The position numbers were made by a program, and so were the translations under genes. A stretch of DNA of 64,000 nucleotides, from assembly GCF_020687785.1 (NCBI RefSeq), contig NZ_JAJEWI010000004.1, positions 1 through 64,000 of the forward strand, read 5' to 3'. The DNA comes from Sphingopyxis yananensis. GTDB lineage: Bacteria > Pseudomonadota > Alphaproteobacteria > Sphingomonadales > Sphingomonadaceae. How positions within the stretch are numbered: position 1 is the first letter of the stretch; every line of letters begins with the position of its first letter. Positions 9,157 through 18,400 of the stretch are shown piece by piece. The notes below the pieces were generated by a model. That model was given only the letters and a program-made list of their open reading frames with translations. It was not told the DNA's origin and searched no databases.

Positions 9157-10256
9157 GCAACCTCGCCGCCTCACCTCCCCCAGAAAAGGGGCTGACCGAT
9201 GGGACAATTGATCGGCAAATCTATGTCGATCAGGCGGTGGAATCACGCCGCCTTGCGCGCCCATGGATTGCGGGGTTCGGCGGACTGGCTTTGGCGGTGA
9301 TGGTCATTGCCGCCAATCCCAATGCCTTGCCCCATTTGGCCAAGTTATTTGAACGCCGCGACCCCAACGCCCCTACCAGCCTAAGCGCCGCCGAAATGCA
9401 GCGCGAGGAAATCGCTCAGCTTATTTCGGAAACCGACAGCGACGTCACCGAAGCTGCGGCAGAGGGGGACGACGCCATTGCACAAAATGCGTTATTGCCC
9501 AAATCCGACCTGCCAGTGGAATCGGCACGCCCCTTTCAATTGCCGCATTTATCAGCGCTGCAAACCACCAATGCCGAACGCTGTTTAACGCAGGCCATCT
9601 ATTATGAAGCGGCCACCGAAAGCGATGCTGGCAAAGCCGCCGTCGCGCAGGTCATTTTGAACCGCATGCGCCACCCCGCCTATCCCGACAGCGTATGCGC
9701 TGTGGTGTATCAGGGCAGCACGCGCCCAGGATGCCAATTCAGCTTTACGTGCGACGGATCGATGGCGCGCGCACCCGTTCCAGCCTTATGGCGTCGGGCG
9801 GGTGAAATTGCGCGATCTGCGCTGGCGGGCCATGTCCACAAGCCCGTGGGTATGGCAACCCATTATCACGCCAATTATGTCCTGCCTTATTGGGCACCCA
9901 AATTGACCAAAATTGAACAAATTGGCGCGCATATTTTTTACCGTTGGCCCGGCAGTTGGGGCCGACCCAAGGCCTTTGGCGACGCTTACGTCGGCCAAGA
10001 AAGCATCCCATCCTTTGACAGCTTGTTCAAAGGGTCGAACATCACCCCCGCGATGGCAGAGGAAGGCGGCATCACCGCCCTGCCCGCCCCGCGCGATCCA
10101 ACCGACCACCGCACCGAAACGGATGTGGGGGGCCGTGTGGATGTTACCAAGGGCTGGACACCCAGTATCCCTGACCCCACAAAAACAACATCCCGCTTTT
10201 CGCGCCTGACCGGCGAACAGGCGAGCGGCGACGACAATATCAGCAAGAGCGAGTGA
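9153..10256 (+). CDS. SleB-type cell wall hydrolase inside the T1SS operon
   Basis: A 367-residue protein with one membrane helix (about residues 40-60), a variable acidic linker and a Hydrolase_2/SleB-like domain (about 145-275). Motifs typical of this family are LTQAIYYEAATES, where the Glu is the likely catalytic residue, AAVAQVILNRMRHP, CQFSFTCDG and GMATHYHANYVLPYW. The family cuts peptidoglycan (lytic transglycosylase or amidase activity in spore and vegetative homologues). It begins at a TTG overlapping the exporter stop codon and ends 1 nt before the adaptor gene, so it is an integral operon member. The likely job is local opening of the wall for assembly of the secretion channel; this is inference. 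The C-terminal 90 residues are low complexity. Confidence 0.85.
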   Translation: MSNLAASPPPEKGLTDGTIDRQIYVDQAVESRRLARPWIAGFGGLALAVMVIAANPNALPHLAKLFERRDPNAPTSLSAAEMQREEIAQLISETDSDVTEAAAEGDDAIAQNALLPKSDLPVESARPFQLPHLSALQTTNAERCLTQAIYYEAATESDAGKAAVAQVILNRMRHPAYPDSVCAVVYQGSTRPGCQFSFTCDGSMARAPVPALWRRAGEIARSALAGHVHKPVGMATHYHANYVLPYWAPKLTKIEQIGAHIFYRWPGSWGRPKAFGDAYVGQESIPSFDSLFKGSNITPAMAEEGGITALPAPRDPTDHRTETDVGGRVDVTKGWTPSIPDPTKTTSRFSRLTGEQASGDDNISKSE

Positions 10257-10257
10257 T

Positions 10258-11523
10258 ATGCTGCGATCTTTTTTGAATTACTGGCAGCGCCTGCGCGGCG
10301 CAGAGCAAATCACCATCGCCGCTGCTGCGGGTTTCACTTTGTTTTTACTGTGGGCTAGTTTTGCCAAAGTCGATGAAGTGACGCGCGGCCAAGGCCGGGT
10401 CATTCCATCCTCCAAAGTCCAAATCATTCAATCGGCCGAACCCTCGACGATCAAGGAAATTTTGGTTCGCACCGGCCAGACGGTGAAAAAAGGCCAATTG
10501 CTGGTGCGGCTGGACAACACCATGTCGCAATCCGAATTGGGGCAATTGGAAACCGAAAATCAATTGCTTGCCCAGCGCGCCGCCCGTTTGGAAAGCGAAG
10601 GCGGCAGCGGTGCAGGCTGTGTTGGCGACAATTGCGGCGACGAAGGCCGTTTGATGCAAGTTCGCCGTTCAGCCTTGCAAAGCCAATTGGCCGCCTTGTC
10701 TGCTTCGGTGGACCAGCGTCAACGCGACGCTGGCGAAGCCCGCGCCACCGCGACATCGCTCGAAAGCAGCCTGCGTTTGGCCCAGCAACAAGTGGCGATG
10801 CTCACGCCCTTGGCGCAGAAAAATGTCATTCCGCAGACCGAATTGCTGACCGCCCAGCGCGAAGTGGTGGATATACAGGGCCGTCTAGCCGCCGCCCGCC
10901 AAGCCATTTCGCGGTCCGAAGCCGCCGTGCGCGAAGCCCGCGCCGAAGTGTCGCGCGCTCGTTTTGACTTCCAACAAGAAGCCTTGAATGAACGCAGCCA
11001 GCTCACCACCAAAATGGCCGTCAACCAAGAAACCATTCGCGGTGCCGAGGGGCGGCTGGCCCGTTCGGAAATTCGCGCCCCTGCGCGCGGCGTGGTCAAT
11101 GACTTGTTGGTTAACACCGTCGGCGGCTTTGTGAACGCTGGCGAACAAATTTTGCAAATTGTTCCGCTGGGCGACAAATTGCTGATCGAAACCCGCGTGA
11201 CGCCGCGGGACATCGCCTTTTTGAAAGTGGGCGACCCTGCGAATGTGAAGGTTACGGCTTATGACTTTTCCATCTATGGCGGGCTGAAAGGCCGTGTGGT
11301 TCGCGTGTCGGCGGACAGCATCTATGACGAAGTAGAACGTCAGGCCTATTTCACTGTCGTGGTGGAAACCGAAAAAAGCTATTTGGAAAGCGGCGGTCGC
11401 CGTCTGCCGATTACGCCCGGCATGATGTGCGATGTCGAGGTGCTGACCGGCAAAAAATCGGTTCTGACCTATTTGCTGAAACCCGTTTTAAAAGCCAGCG
11501 GATCGGCGCTTACCGAACGCTGA
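10258..11523 (+). CDS. lapC: HlyD-family periplasmic adaptor of the type I secretion system
   Basis: A 421-residue membrane fusion protein with a short cytoplasmic N-terminus, one transmembrane helix (about 18-37), then a lipoyl/barrel half (VIPSSKVQIIQSAEPSTI). A long coiled-coil hairpin (about 95-270, rich in Glu, Gln, Ala and Arg) follows, then the returning lipoyl motif (IRAPARGVVNDLLVNTVGGFV) and a beta-barrel C-terminal domain. It bridges the ABC exporter and TolC for adhesin secretion. It starts 1 nt after the SleB-like gene and is the last gene of the operon, followed by a strong hairpin at 11550-11586. Confidence 0.92.
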   Translation: MLRSFLNYWQRLRGAEQITIAAAAGFTLFLLWASFAKVDEVTRGQGRVIPSSKVQIIQSAEPSTIKEILVRTGQTVKKGQLLVRLDNTMSQSELGQLETENQLLAQRAARLESEGGSGAGCVGDNCGDEGRLMQVRRSALQSQLAALSASVDQRQRDAGEARATATSLESSLRLAQQQVAMLTPLAQKNVIPQTELLTAQREVVDIQGRLAAARQAISRSEAAVREARAEVSRARFDFQQEALNERSQLTTKMAVNQETIRGAEGRLARSEIRAPARGVVNDLLVNTVGGFVNAGEQILQIVPLGDKLLIETRVTPRDIAFLKVGDPANVKVTAYDFSIYGGLKGRVVRVSADSIYDEVERQAYFTVVVETEKSYLESGGRRLPITPGMMCDVEVLTGKKSVLTYLLKPVLKASGSALTER

Positions 11524-11549
11524 GCAGCGACCAACGGATTATGCCAACA

Positions 11550-11586
11550 AAGGGCTGGGCCATTTTTGCGGAATGGCCCAGCCCTT
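11550..11586. terminator. Hairpin terminator between lapC-like and lapG-like genes
   Basis: A perfect 14-bp inverted repeat (AAGGGCTGGGCCAT / ATGGCCCAGCCCTT) with a 9-nt loop lies 26 nt after the adaptor gene. It sits between convergent genes and probably terminates both transcripts. There is only a short A/T stretch after the stem. Confidence 0.7.
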
Positions 11587-11685
11587 AATTTATGCGCGGC
11601 GCAAGCATGGCAGCGGATCGCAGGCGCGGCGATGCTCTCGGCCATCTGATACCAGCGCCCTTATTATCGTTAATCACGCAATGGA

Positions 11686-12732
11686 TTAGTTAATCGACTG
11701 ACGCGCTGGAACAATGTTGCTGGCTAGGTCTTGATCGCGAATGGCATGAACCCAGCGGCGATCTTCGCTGAATGATAATACCGGCCGTACATCCACCGCT
11801 TCATGGGCGGCGTAAACGCGGTCGATATTATTATCCAGCACCCGATCCCCAGCGGTGCCGGACACCACTAGAAAAGCATGATCGGCATTGCCCGCCAAAT
11901 CCCGCAGCAACATCAGGCGCATTTTCGATGCGCTGACGCCAGCGGCGCGCAGCATATGCATTTTCAAAATGGCATAATCTTCGCAGTCACCCGCTTTGTT
12001 GGCGATTGTCTCTGCCGCGCTCGCCCAATAGTCGCGCTGCCCATAGGTCGTCATATCCGCACGATAGGCAATAGTCTGGTTCACATGGCGATTAATGCGG
12101 CGCAGCACTTCGTCGTCGGCCATATCTTGGCTCACGCCAGCCTGTTGCAATTGATGCTGCATTAAGGATGCCGGCGGCGCCGCACGGACACGCTGCCAGC
12201 GATCATCGAACGCTGTGCGGCGCACGGGGATGGGCCGTGTGCCCATGGCGTCCCGCAAATTGGGGCGGTCGATACGAAAGGCATGGGAAAAGCCCTGCGC
12301 CCGTTCCTGCTCGCATTGTAAATCCGCGCTTTGAGCGCGCACCTCACCCAAATTGAGAGACGTACGGCTGGCCGGTGCCATCGCATTAACAGGTCGGTTC
12401 GCCAACGACCGCATCAAAATCGACTGTGTGGTGGATGCTGGCTGGGTGGATTCCGGTGCAGCGTCGGTTCGCTGGCTCAGGCGGATACGCTCCAAGGCAC
12501 TTGGCGCGCCGTTCAGTACCAAACGCTCACGGCTCAGGCTGGCACGGTCGGGAACCCCTACCCCGCACTCCGGCCCTTCGGCAACTTCGTTAACATCTTG
12601 CGCCGGCTCTTCGGCCAAGGACGACATGGCAGAGGCATCCGCAGCCCAAGCTTGCATCGCAAAAAATGCCACACAAAGCCCTGATTTCATCCACTTTTGC
12701 GATAATGTCGCGAAAGATTGACGCCGTGCCAT
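11686..12732 (-). CDS. lapG: LapG-like periplasmic transglutaminase-fold cysteine protease
   Basis: A bacterial transglutaminase-like cysteine proteinase (BTLCP). The catalytic region carries NKAGDCEDYAILKMHMLRA (Cys near residue 250), DHAFLVV (His) and VLDN (Asp), the triad order of LapG. LapG proteases clip the N-terminal retention module of giant adhesins at a di-alanine site and are held in check by the c-di-GMP receptor LapD. The position directly after, and convergent with, the T1SS operon fits that role. I chose the ATG at 12732 because it gives a signal-peptide-like N-terminus (through QAWAADASA, with the hydrophobic part at about 15-29); the frame is open to 12822. The region between about residues 40 and 190 is poorly conserved and probably disordered. 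No lapD is visible in the window. Confidence 0.82.
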   Translation of the reverse strand: MARRQSFATLSQKWMKSGLCVAFFAMQAWAADASAMSSLAEEPAQDVNEVAEGPECGVGVPDRASLSRERLVLNGAPSALERIRLSQRTDAAPESTQPASTTQSILMRSLANRPVNAMAPASRTSLNLGEVRAQSADLQCEQERAQGFSHAFRIDRPNLRDAMGTRPIPVRRTAFDDRWQRVRAAPPASLMQHQLQQAGVSQDMADDEVLRRINRHVNQTIAYRADMTTYGQRDYWASAAETIANKAGDCEDYAILKMHMLRAAGVSASKMRLMLLRDLAGNADHAFLVVSGTAGDRVLDNNIDRVYAAHEAVDVRPVLSFSEDRRWVHAIRDQDLASNIVPARQSIN

Positions 12733-13156
12733 GCCCTCAATTTGCCCAGCAGACGTGGACGTTGGGCTTACGGAAATGGTTAAGGCAATATTAGTTGAAT
12801 TTATTCGGCCCTGCGCGGTCATATAATGCAGATGCGTTCACAAAATATCGCAATCCGTCATTATGAAATTTTTAGCAGATCCATTTACCGACTATTCTAC
12901 ACCCTTCCCGTGCCGATGCGGGCCTAGGTTGGGTCAGTAGCAGCCTGCGCAATATCGCGACCCCATGCGAAATCCGAACAGCTTTCCCAATAAATAATAA
13001 TTTTAAATTATTTTCACGAACGATACCCCCTCATCATCATTTTTTTCGTCTTATACTGTAGGGTTGCTATATAAGTTTCGACTGAACGAGGGCATTGATG
13101 TACCAATCACTGATATCATCCTTCGCGATCAATAACATAGTTAGGGGTGACTGATT
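12733..13156. other. Divergent intergenic region (lapG-like / fecI)
   Basis: About 420 bp without a convincing gene. It must hold the promoters of the protease (minus strand) and the sigma-factor operon (plus strand). The half next to the sigma factor is AT-rich around 12980-13080. AGGGGTG at about 13143-13149 is the ribosome-binding site for the ECF sigma gene. No operator could be named. Confidence 0.5.
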
Positions 13157-13669
13157 ATGTTAGCAGATGAGGTCTTTTGGGATACGGCGGGCATGGCAGA
13201 AAAATATGGCAGCAGCTTGCGGACATATTTTGCACGCCGTGCATCAAAAGATGATGCGGACGATCTGGTCCAAGAAGTCTTCCTCAAACTGCAAATCAGC
13301 AAATCGACGAAACCGGTTACCAATGTCGAGGGATATTTATTCGCAACCGCCAGAAATGTTCTGATCGATTATATTCGCGCCAATAAAGTTTCCAACCCCT
13401 CATCATATGAAATTTGGTCAGATAGTCATGGCAATGCGGACCCGCTGTCGCCTGAACGGATCGCCATTGGCCAACAAGAATATCAATGCGTGATGCAAGC
13501 CATTGTGAACCTGCCGCCCAGAGCAAGACAGGCATTTGAACTGCATCGCTTTGAACACCTGACCTATCAAGCTATCGGCGATCGCATGGGAATAAACAGA
13601 GATTCGGTTAAGGATCTGATGCACCGCGCGCTCGTACGAATTGCTGAAGAATTGAAAGCACGACAATGA
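13157..13669 (+). CDS. ECF sigma factor, FecI-like
   Basis: A 170-residue sigma-70 family protein with region 2 (DADDLVQEVFLKLQ, about 35-48; GYLFATARNVLIDYIR, about 58-73) and region 4 helix-turn-helix (LPPRARQAFELHRFEHLTYQ, about 118-137; then IGDRMGINRDSVKDLMHRAL). It directs RNA polymerase to promoters of a surface uptake system, normally when released or activated by its partner FecR. Its stop overlaps the start of fecR (ATGA), so the two are coupled. The best target candidate is the TonB-dependent receptor 1.7 kb downstream. Confidence 0.9.
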   Translation: MLADEVFWDTAGMAEKYGSSLRTYFARRASKDDADDLVQEVFLKLQISKSTKPVTNVEGYLFATARNVLIDYIRANKVSNPSSYEIWSDSHGNADPLSPERIAIGQQEYQCVMQAIVNLPPRARQAFELHRFEHLTYQAIGDRMGINRDSVKDLMHRALVRIAEELKARQ

Positions 13670-14649
13670 CGCGCAACGCCTCTCCCCCCAGCTCGGACCT
13701 GTTGTCCGAAGCCGCCTTTTGGTACAATGAACATTTGGCTGGCGACATGTCCGACAGCGACGCGAAACAATTTTCTAGCTGGCTCGCACGTTCCCCAGCG
13801 CATCGCAATGCATATGGCATGGTTGATCGCGGTTGGATGATTGCGGAACGGATGCAGGCCGACTTGGAACAAACACCCTATGTCAAGCCATCGCGCAGTC
13901 CATCAAATTGGCGCCGACATGCGGCGATGGCCGCTATGCTGTTCATCGCCCTCTTCATCAGCGTTGCGACGCTGCCGAGCTTTATCAAAAGTGGAAATGA
14001 TGTCACGGTACAGAATTTCCAAACCATAACAGGTCAACGGTCGATCATCACCCTGCCTGACGGCACACGTGTCACCATGGATTCTGAAACCGAATTGAAA
14101 TTTTCAGACCTGGCAGACGAACGCAGGGTTGAAATGCTGCAAGGACGCGCCTTCTTCAACGTCGCAAAAAATGCCGAGCGCCCATTCATCGTGCATGTTG
14201 ATGGCAAGACGGTCAAAGCATTGGGCACCGCGTTCGAGGTCCGCCTTGATGGCGACCAAATCGCCGTGGTTCTTGCCGAAGGAAAAGTGAAAGTAGAGGA
14301 TAGTAACGTCCGAGGTAGCACGGAAATGACACCGGGTCGTCAATTGGTCATGCAGTCCGACCGGCGATGGACACTCAGCAATGTCGACGTCAAAAAGGAA
14401 ACAAGCTGGACGGACGGGCGACTGGTTTTCATGAACGACCCCTTGTCGCAAGCGGTAACGGACGTGAACCGTTATGCGAAACGCAAATTGGTCTTTGTCG
14501 ACAATCAAATCCCCACGACGGATATCGTTGGCGTTTTTTCCTCGGGCGACATTGACGGATTTGTGAAGGCCTTGGAACTGAACGGAATTGCGAAACAGAT
14601 ATCCTCCAATGACAAGGAAATCCTTTTGGTGTCGCAGCGCGGCGATTAA
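13666..14649 (+). CDS. FecR-family anti-sigma/sigma regulator
   Basis: A 327-residue single-pass inner-membrane regulator. The N-terminal cytoplasmic DUF4880-type domain (LLSEAAFWYNEHLAG, SSWLARSPAHRNAYG) would bind the sigma factor. A transmembrane helix follows at about 86-108 (AAMLFIALFISVATL). The periplasmic FecR domain (about 120-220: ITLPDGTRVTMDSETELKF, VKALGTAFEVR) and a C-terminal DUF4974-like domain (about 255-325) would receive the signal from an outer-membrane receptor. It overlaps fecI by 4 nt. The next receptor gene starts about 750 nt downstream, so a separate promoter there is likely. Confidence 0.9.
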   Translation: MTRNASPPSSDLLSEAAFWYNEHLAGDMSDSDAKQFSSWLARSPAHRNAYGMVDRGWMIAERMQADLEQTPYVKPSRSPSNWRRHAAMAAMLFIALFISVATLPSFIKSGNDVTVQNFQTITGQRSIITLPDGTRVTMDSETELKFSDLADERRVEMLQGRAFFNVAKNAERPFIVHVDGKTVKALGTAFEVRLDGDQIAVVLAEGKVKVEDSNVRGSTEMTPGRQLVMQSDRRWTLSNVDVKKETSWTDGRLVFMNDPLSQAVTDVNRYAKRKLVFVDNQIPTTDIVGVFSSGDIDGFVKALELNGIAKQISSNDKEILLVSQRGD

Positions 14650-15132
14650 AATGACCGCTGGCCGCCAAGGTCGCCCACCACAAAAAATGCTGGCGATGAT
14701 TTAACAATGCGTTGGGGCTGCGCTGTCGCTTGAATTGGCGGCGGCACAAAGACCATATTCAGCCATATATAAACGGCGTTAAAGCTGTGAGCAAAGGCCC
14801 CACCCCTTCTTTCTCTAAAACTGTTTTTGCCATCGTCATTTTATATGGCGGTTGGTGAATCATAATTTTTATGACGTTAGCGGTCCCAATCTCGGCCCCA
14901 ACCATTCCGCCCAACCATTCCAGCAGACGCTCACCGCCACGGCCATACAAGCCATGACACTCGCCCATAACGATATGACGCCATCAGAATATTTTGATGG
15001 AATAATCATCACTTACATGGAAAATGTCGAAAATATCTTACAATAAATATCGATAAGTCCATATAATATTTCTCATTTATCCGTAAATACCGTTGTTTTG
15101 TTATGTGGCATAGGTTACGGCCATTGGGTCAA

Positions 15133-15151
15133 TTCGAAAAATCCTTTCGAA
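15133..15151. promoter_or_regulatory. Inverted repeat TTCGAAA-N5-TTTCGAA
   Basis: A perfect 7-bp inverted repeat with 5-nt spacer, 254 nt upstream of the receptor start. The size is that of a dimeric-regulator operator. The TCCTTT inside it resembles the -10 element of fecA-type promoters, but no matching -35 is clear. The function is not established. Confidence 0.35.
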
Positions 15152-15195
15152 ATAACGGGGGCAGAAATGCAGTTGGCAGAAATTTCCAGCGGGAG

Positions 15196-15267
15196 AGATC
15201 TGTACCGATTGTGATCGGGGGCGCTTACGCGCGTGGCGGGCACCACGTGTCGATCACACATAGATCT
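15196..15267. promoter_or_regulatory. Long nested inverted repeat in receptor leader
   Basis: The segment is bounded by AGATCT at both ends (15196-15201 and 15262-15267). It has an 8-bp inverted repeat inside, TGTGATCG (15210-15217) / CGATCACA (15251-15258), around a GC-rich centre. It could fold as an RNA hairpin in the 5' leader or serve as paired binding sites. It lies 138-209 nt before the start codon. Confidence 0.4.
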
Positions 15268-15404
15268 GCAAATCATAATCTTAACACAAACGGTTCTTGC
15301 TGCGGGCAGGCATGACACGCGTCTGAACGCTGTCAGGGCATTTGGCTCGAACAAGAGCGCCCTGTCGAAATGCAGAGCCGTAAAGTTACAACTAGGGGGG
15401 GTAC

Positions 15405-18400
15405 ATGAAAAATCTGTTCACGTCGGGTGGTTCAACTTTCGCGATCGCAACGGCGGCGGTCCTATTTGCGCAGGCGTCGCCTGCCTTGGCGCAAAGCGGT
15501 GATATCGCCGCACAGACCAGCAATCAGGAATCCTCTCTGGATAGCGATACATATAATGACACGGTGAACGAGATCGTCGTCGTCGGCTCCCAGATTAAGG
15601 GCACCAAAACGACTGGCGCCGTTCCCGTCTCGGTTGTTGGGGCAACCGAAATCGCATCGCTTGGTGCGGTTTCCAGTAACGATCTTTTTCGCGCCATCCC
15701 ACAGGCTGGCGCTGTAACCTTTACCGGCCTTCCGTCCGGCGGTGGTCAGAATGCGGCACGCGGCGACATTTCGACGGTCAGCCTGCGCGGCATGGGTCTT
15801 GGCACCACACTCAGCCTGATCAACGGACGCCGTCTGGTTCAGCATCCAACCACAGTGAACGTCGATGGTGCGCCGCAAATCGGCTTTAACGTCAACGCGA
15901 TACCCATTGGCGGCATTGAGCGCGTTGAGGTTCTGCGTGATGGTGCAGCAGCCCTTTATGGTTCAGACGCCATTGCCGGCGTTGTGAACACCGTGCTGCA
16001 GTCGGACTTGCAAGGCGGGTCGGTGGACCTGCAGCATGGCTTTGCGCAAGGCACCAAGCTGAAGGAAACGACCTTCAACGGCAGCTATGGCTCCAGCTTT
16101 GGTGGCGGGCGCGGCCATGTGTCGATGATGGGCACATTTTACGCACGAAGCGCACAACTCTATACCGACCTGCCCTACACCGCGACGCAAGATCTGCGCG
16201 ACATGATCGACGACCCCAGCTTTGCTGGCCATACTGGGTTTGATGGCCGACAACAGGCATCGGCTTGGGGGCAATTTATTATTCCGAGCATGGCGGGCTT
16301 TAATGGCCCTGTTACCGTGAACGGCCAAGCCGTGACCAGCGGTGGCGGTGTTTTCAGCGTGGTGCCATGTACCAATGGCGGATCGCTGGTTGAGTCCGGC
16401 TATAGCGGTGTTTGCTATCGCAATGGCGCCCATGGTGCGGCGGATCGCAACGTGCGTCAGGATATACCCGGCACCTTCCCCAACGCGACGTCCATCGCCA
16501 GCACGCGCCGCGCCAATTTCTTCCTTTTCTCGAAATATGAACTGAGCGACAAGGTCGAACTTTTCTCGGAAGCTAGCTATTATTACGCGAAAACGCGCCA
16601 GCTTGATCAAAATGCGCAAATTGTCCAAACCTTCCCGATCACCGTTGCGGCGGACGCCTATTGGAACCCCTTTGGTCCGGTAGGTTCGCCTAACCGCTTG
16701 CCGGGTCTGAACATCCCCGGCGAAGGCCTGCCAGTTACCATCACCTCTTACGCGCCGGTTGAAACGGGTCCGCGCCGCGTGGACGTGCGCAATGATCAGT
16801 TCCGCTTGCTCCTTGGTTTGCGCGGCGATTTGGGCGCATGGAATTGGGAAAGTGCTGCCGTCTATTCAGAAGCGAAGGTTCGCGACACGTCAGACGCGAT
16901 CAGCAACACTTTTTTCCAAGCCGCGGTTAACCGCACAACAGCAGACGCCTATAACCCATTTAACGGCGGCGACCCACTGAATCCATCGACGCAGGATAGC
17001 ACGCTCAGCGACGCAGCGACCGTAAATTCCTTCATGATGAAGGGCGTGCGCATGAACAAAACCTCGCTCGCTATGGCCGACCTGAAACTGTCGAACGCGC
17101 GGCTGCTGTCGATATGGGGCGGCGATATCGGTATCGCTTTGGGCACCGAAATCCGCCGAGAAACCTATTCGGATGATCGTGACGACCATCAAGACGGCAC
17201 CATCACCTTCGTCGATAGCGTGACGGGCAATGCCTATGGCACTGATTTTGCCATGAGCAGCCCGCGTCCCGACGTATCGGGCAGCCGCACCATTTTTTCG
17301 GCTTATGGTGAACTCGCAATCCCACTGGTCAGCCAGGATATGAACATCCCGCTGGTTCGCACCTTGGACGTTCAGCTGGCGGGCCGTTTCGAACATTATA
17401 ATGACCTGGGCAGCGTCGCGAAGCCAAAGATCGCCGCGGCATGGGACCTTGTGAACGGCGTGCGCGTCCGTGGTTCTTATTCGGGCGGTTTCCGCGCGCC
17501 AACGCTTGAGGCCATGCATATTCCGGCATCCGGCCTGACCAGCAACGGCAATATGGACTATATCCGCTGCGAAGCGGATTTGCGCGCTGGCCGTATTACC
17601 AGTTGGTCAAAGTGCGACCAGCGCTTCAGCGCGGGTTCGACCACGGCGGGCAACAAGAATCTGAAGCCAGAAAATTCAAATTCATACTCGGTTGGCATCG
17701 TCCTAGAGCCAAAGTTCATTCCATCGCATCTTGGCCGCCTCACCCTCACTTTTGACCGCTTCTGGATTTCCATGAGCAATGTCGTCAGCTCGCTCGATCG
17801 TCCAACATTGTTGGCGCTCGACTATCTGGCTCGGGTTAATGGCGGTTCAACGGATAGCGTTGTGCGCGCGCCCGTAACGCAGGATGATATCAACTTTTTC
17901 GCAGGCACTGGCATTGACCCCGCCGGTATCTTTCTGCGCGCCGACACCAATTATCAAAATCTGTTGCCGCTTGAAATTGAAGGCATGGATTTCAGCATCA
18001 GCTATGCCTCGCCATCGACCAGCATTGGCCGCTTCAATTTCAACGCGAGCGCCAATAAAATGATCCGCTATGAACAGCAACCGCTGGCGGCGCAGCAGAT
18101 TTTGATCGATGCGCAAAAGGCAGGCACCATCAACGATGGTTTTGTCGCGGCGACGGGCACAGGCAATCTCGTTGGCCTTGGCACTCGTCCGAAATGGCGC
18201 GGTACGGCATCGCTGAATTGGTCGCTCGACAATTGGTCGGCGGGTGCATTTGTTCAATATACGGACGCGGTGTTCGTTACCTCGATCATCAATGCCGCGG
18301 GTGATATGTACCGCGTCAAGAGCCACATCAGCGCCAATTTAAATGCCAGCTATACGTTCAAATCTGGTCCCTTGGAAAATGCACGCTTCACCATTGGTGC

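Larger units (their letters stand above)
14650..15404. other. Long intergenic/leader region upstream of the TonB-dependent receptor
   Basis: About 755 bp. A TTG-started frame at 14852-15046 (64 codons) has no recognisable features or ribosome-binding site and I do not call it. The 3' half holds two inverted repeats (15133-15151 and 15196-15267) and is probably the promoter and leader of the receptor gene. A GGGGG run just before the ATG at 15405 is the ribosome-binding site. Confidence 0.5.

Noticed and set aside
14852..15046. 64-codon plus-strand frame in the receptor leader
   Set aside because: TTG start, no ribosome-binding site, no recognisable family, and it lies in a region that looks regulatory.
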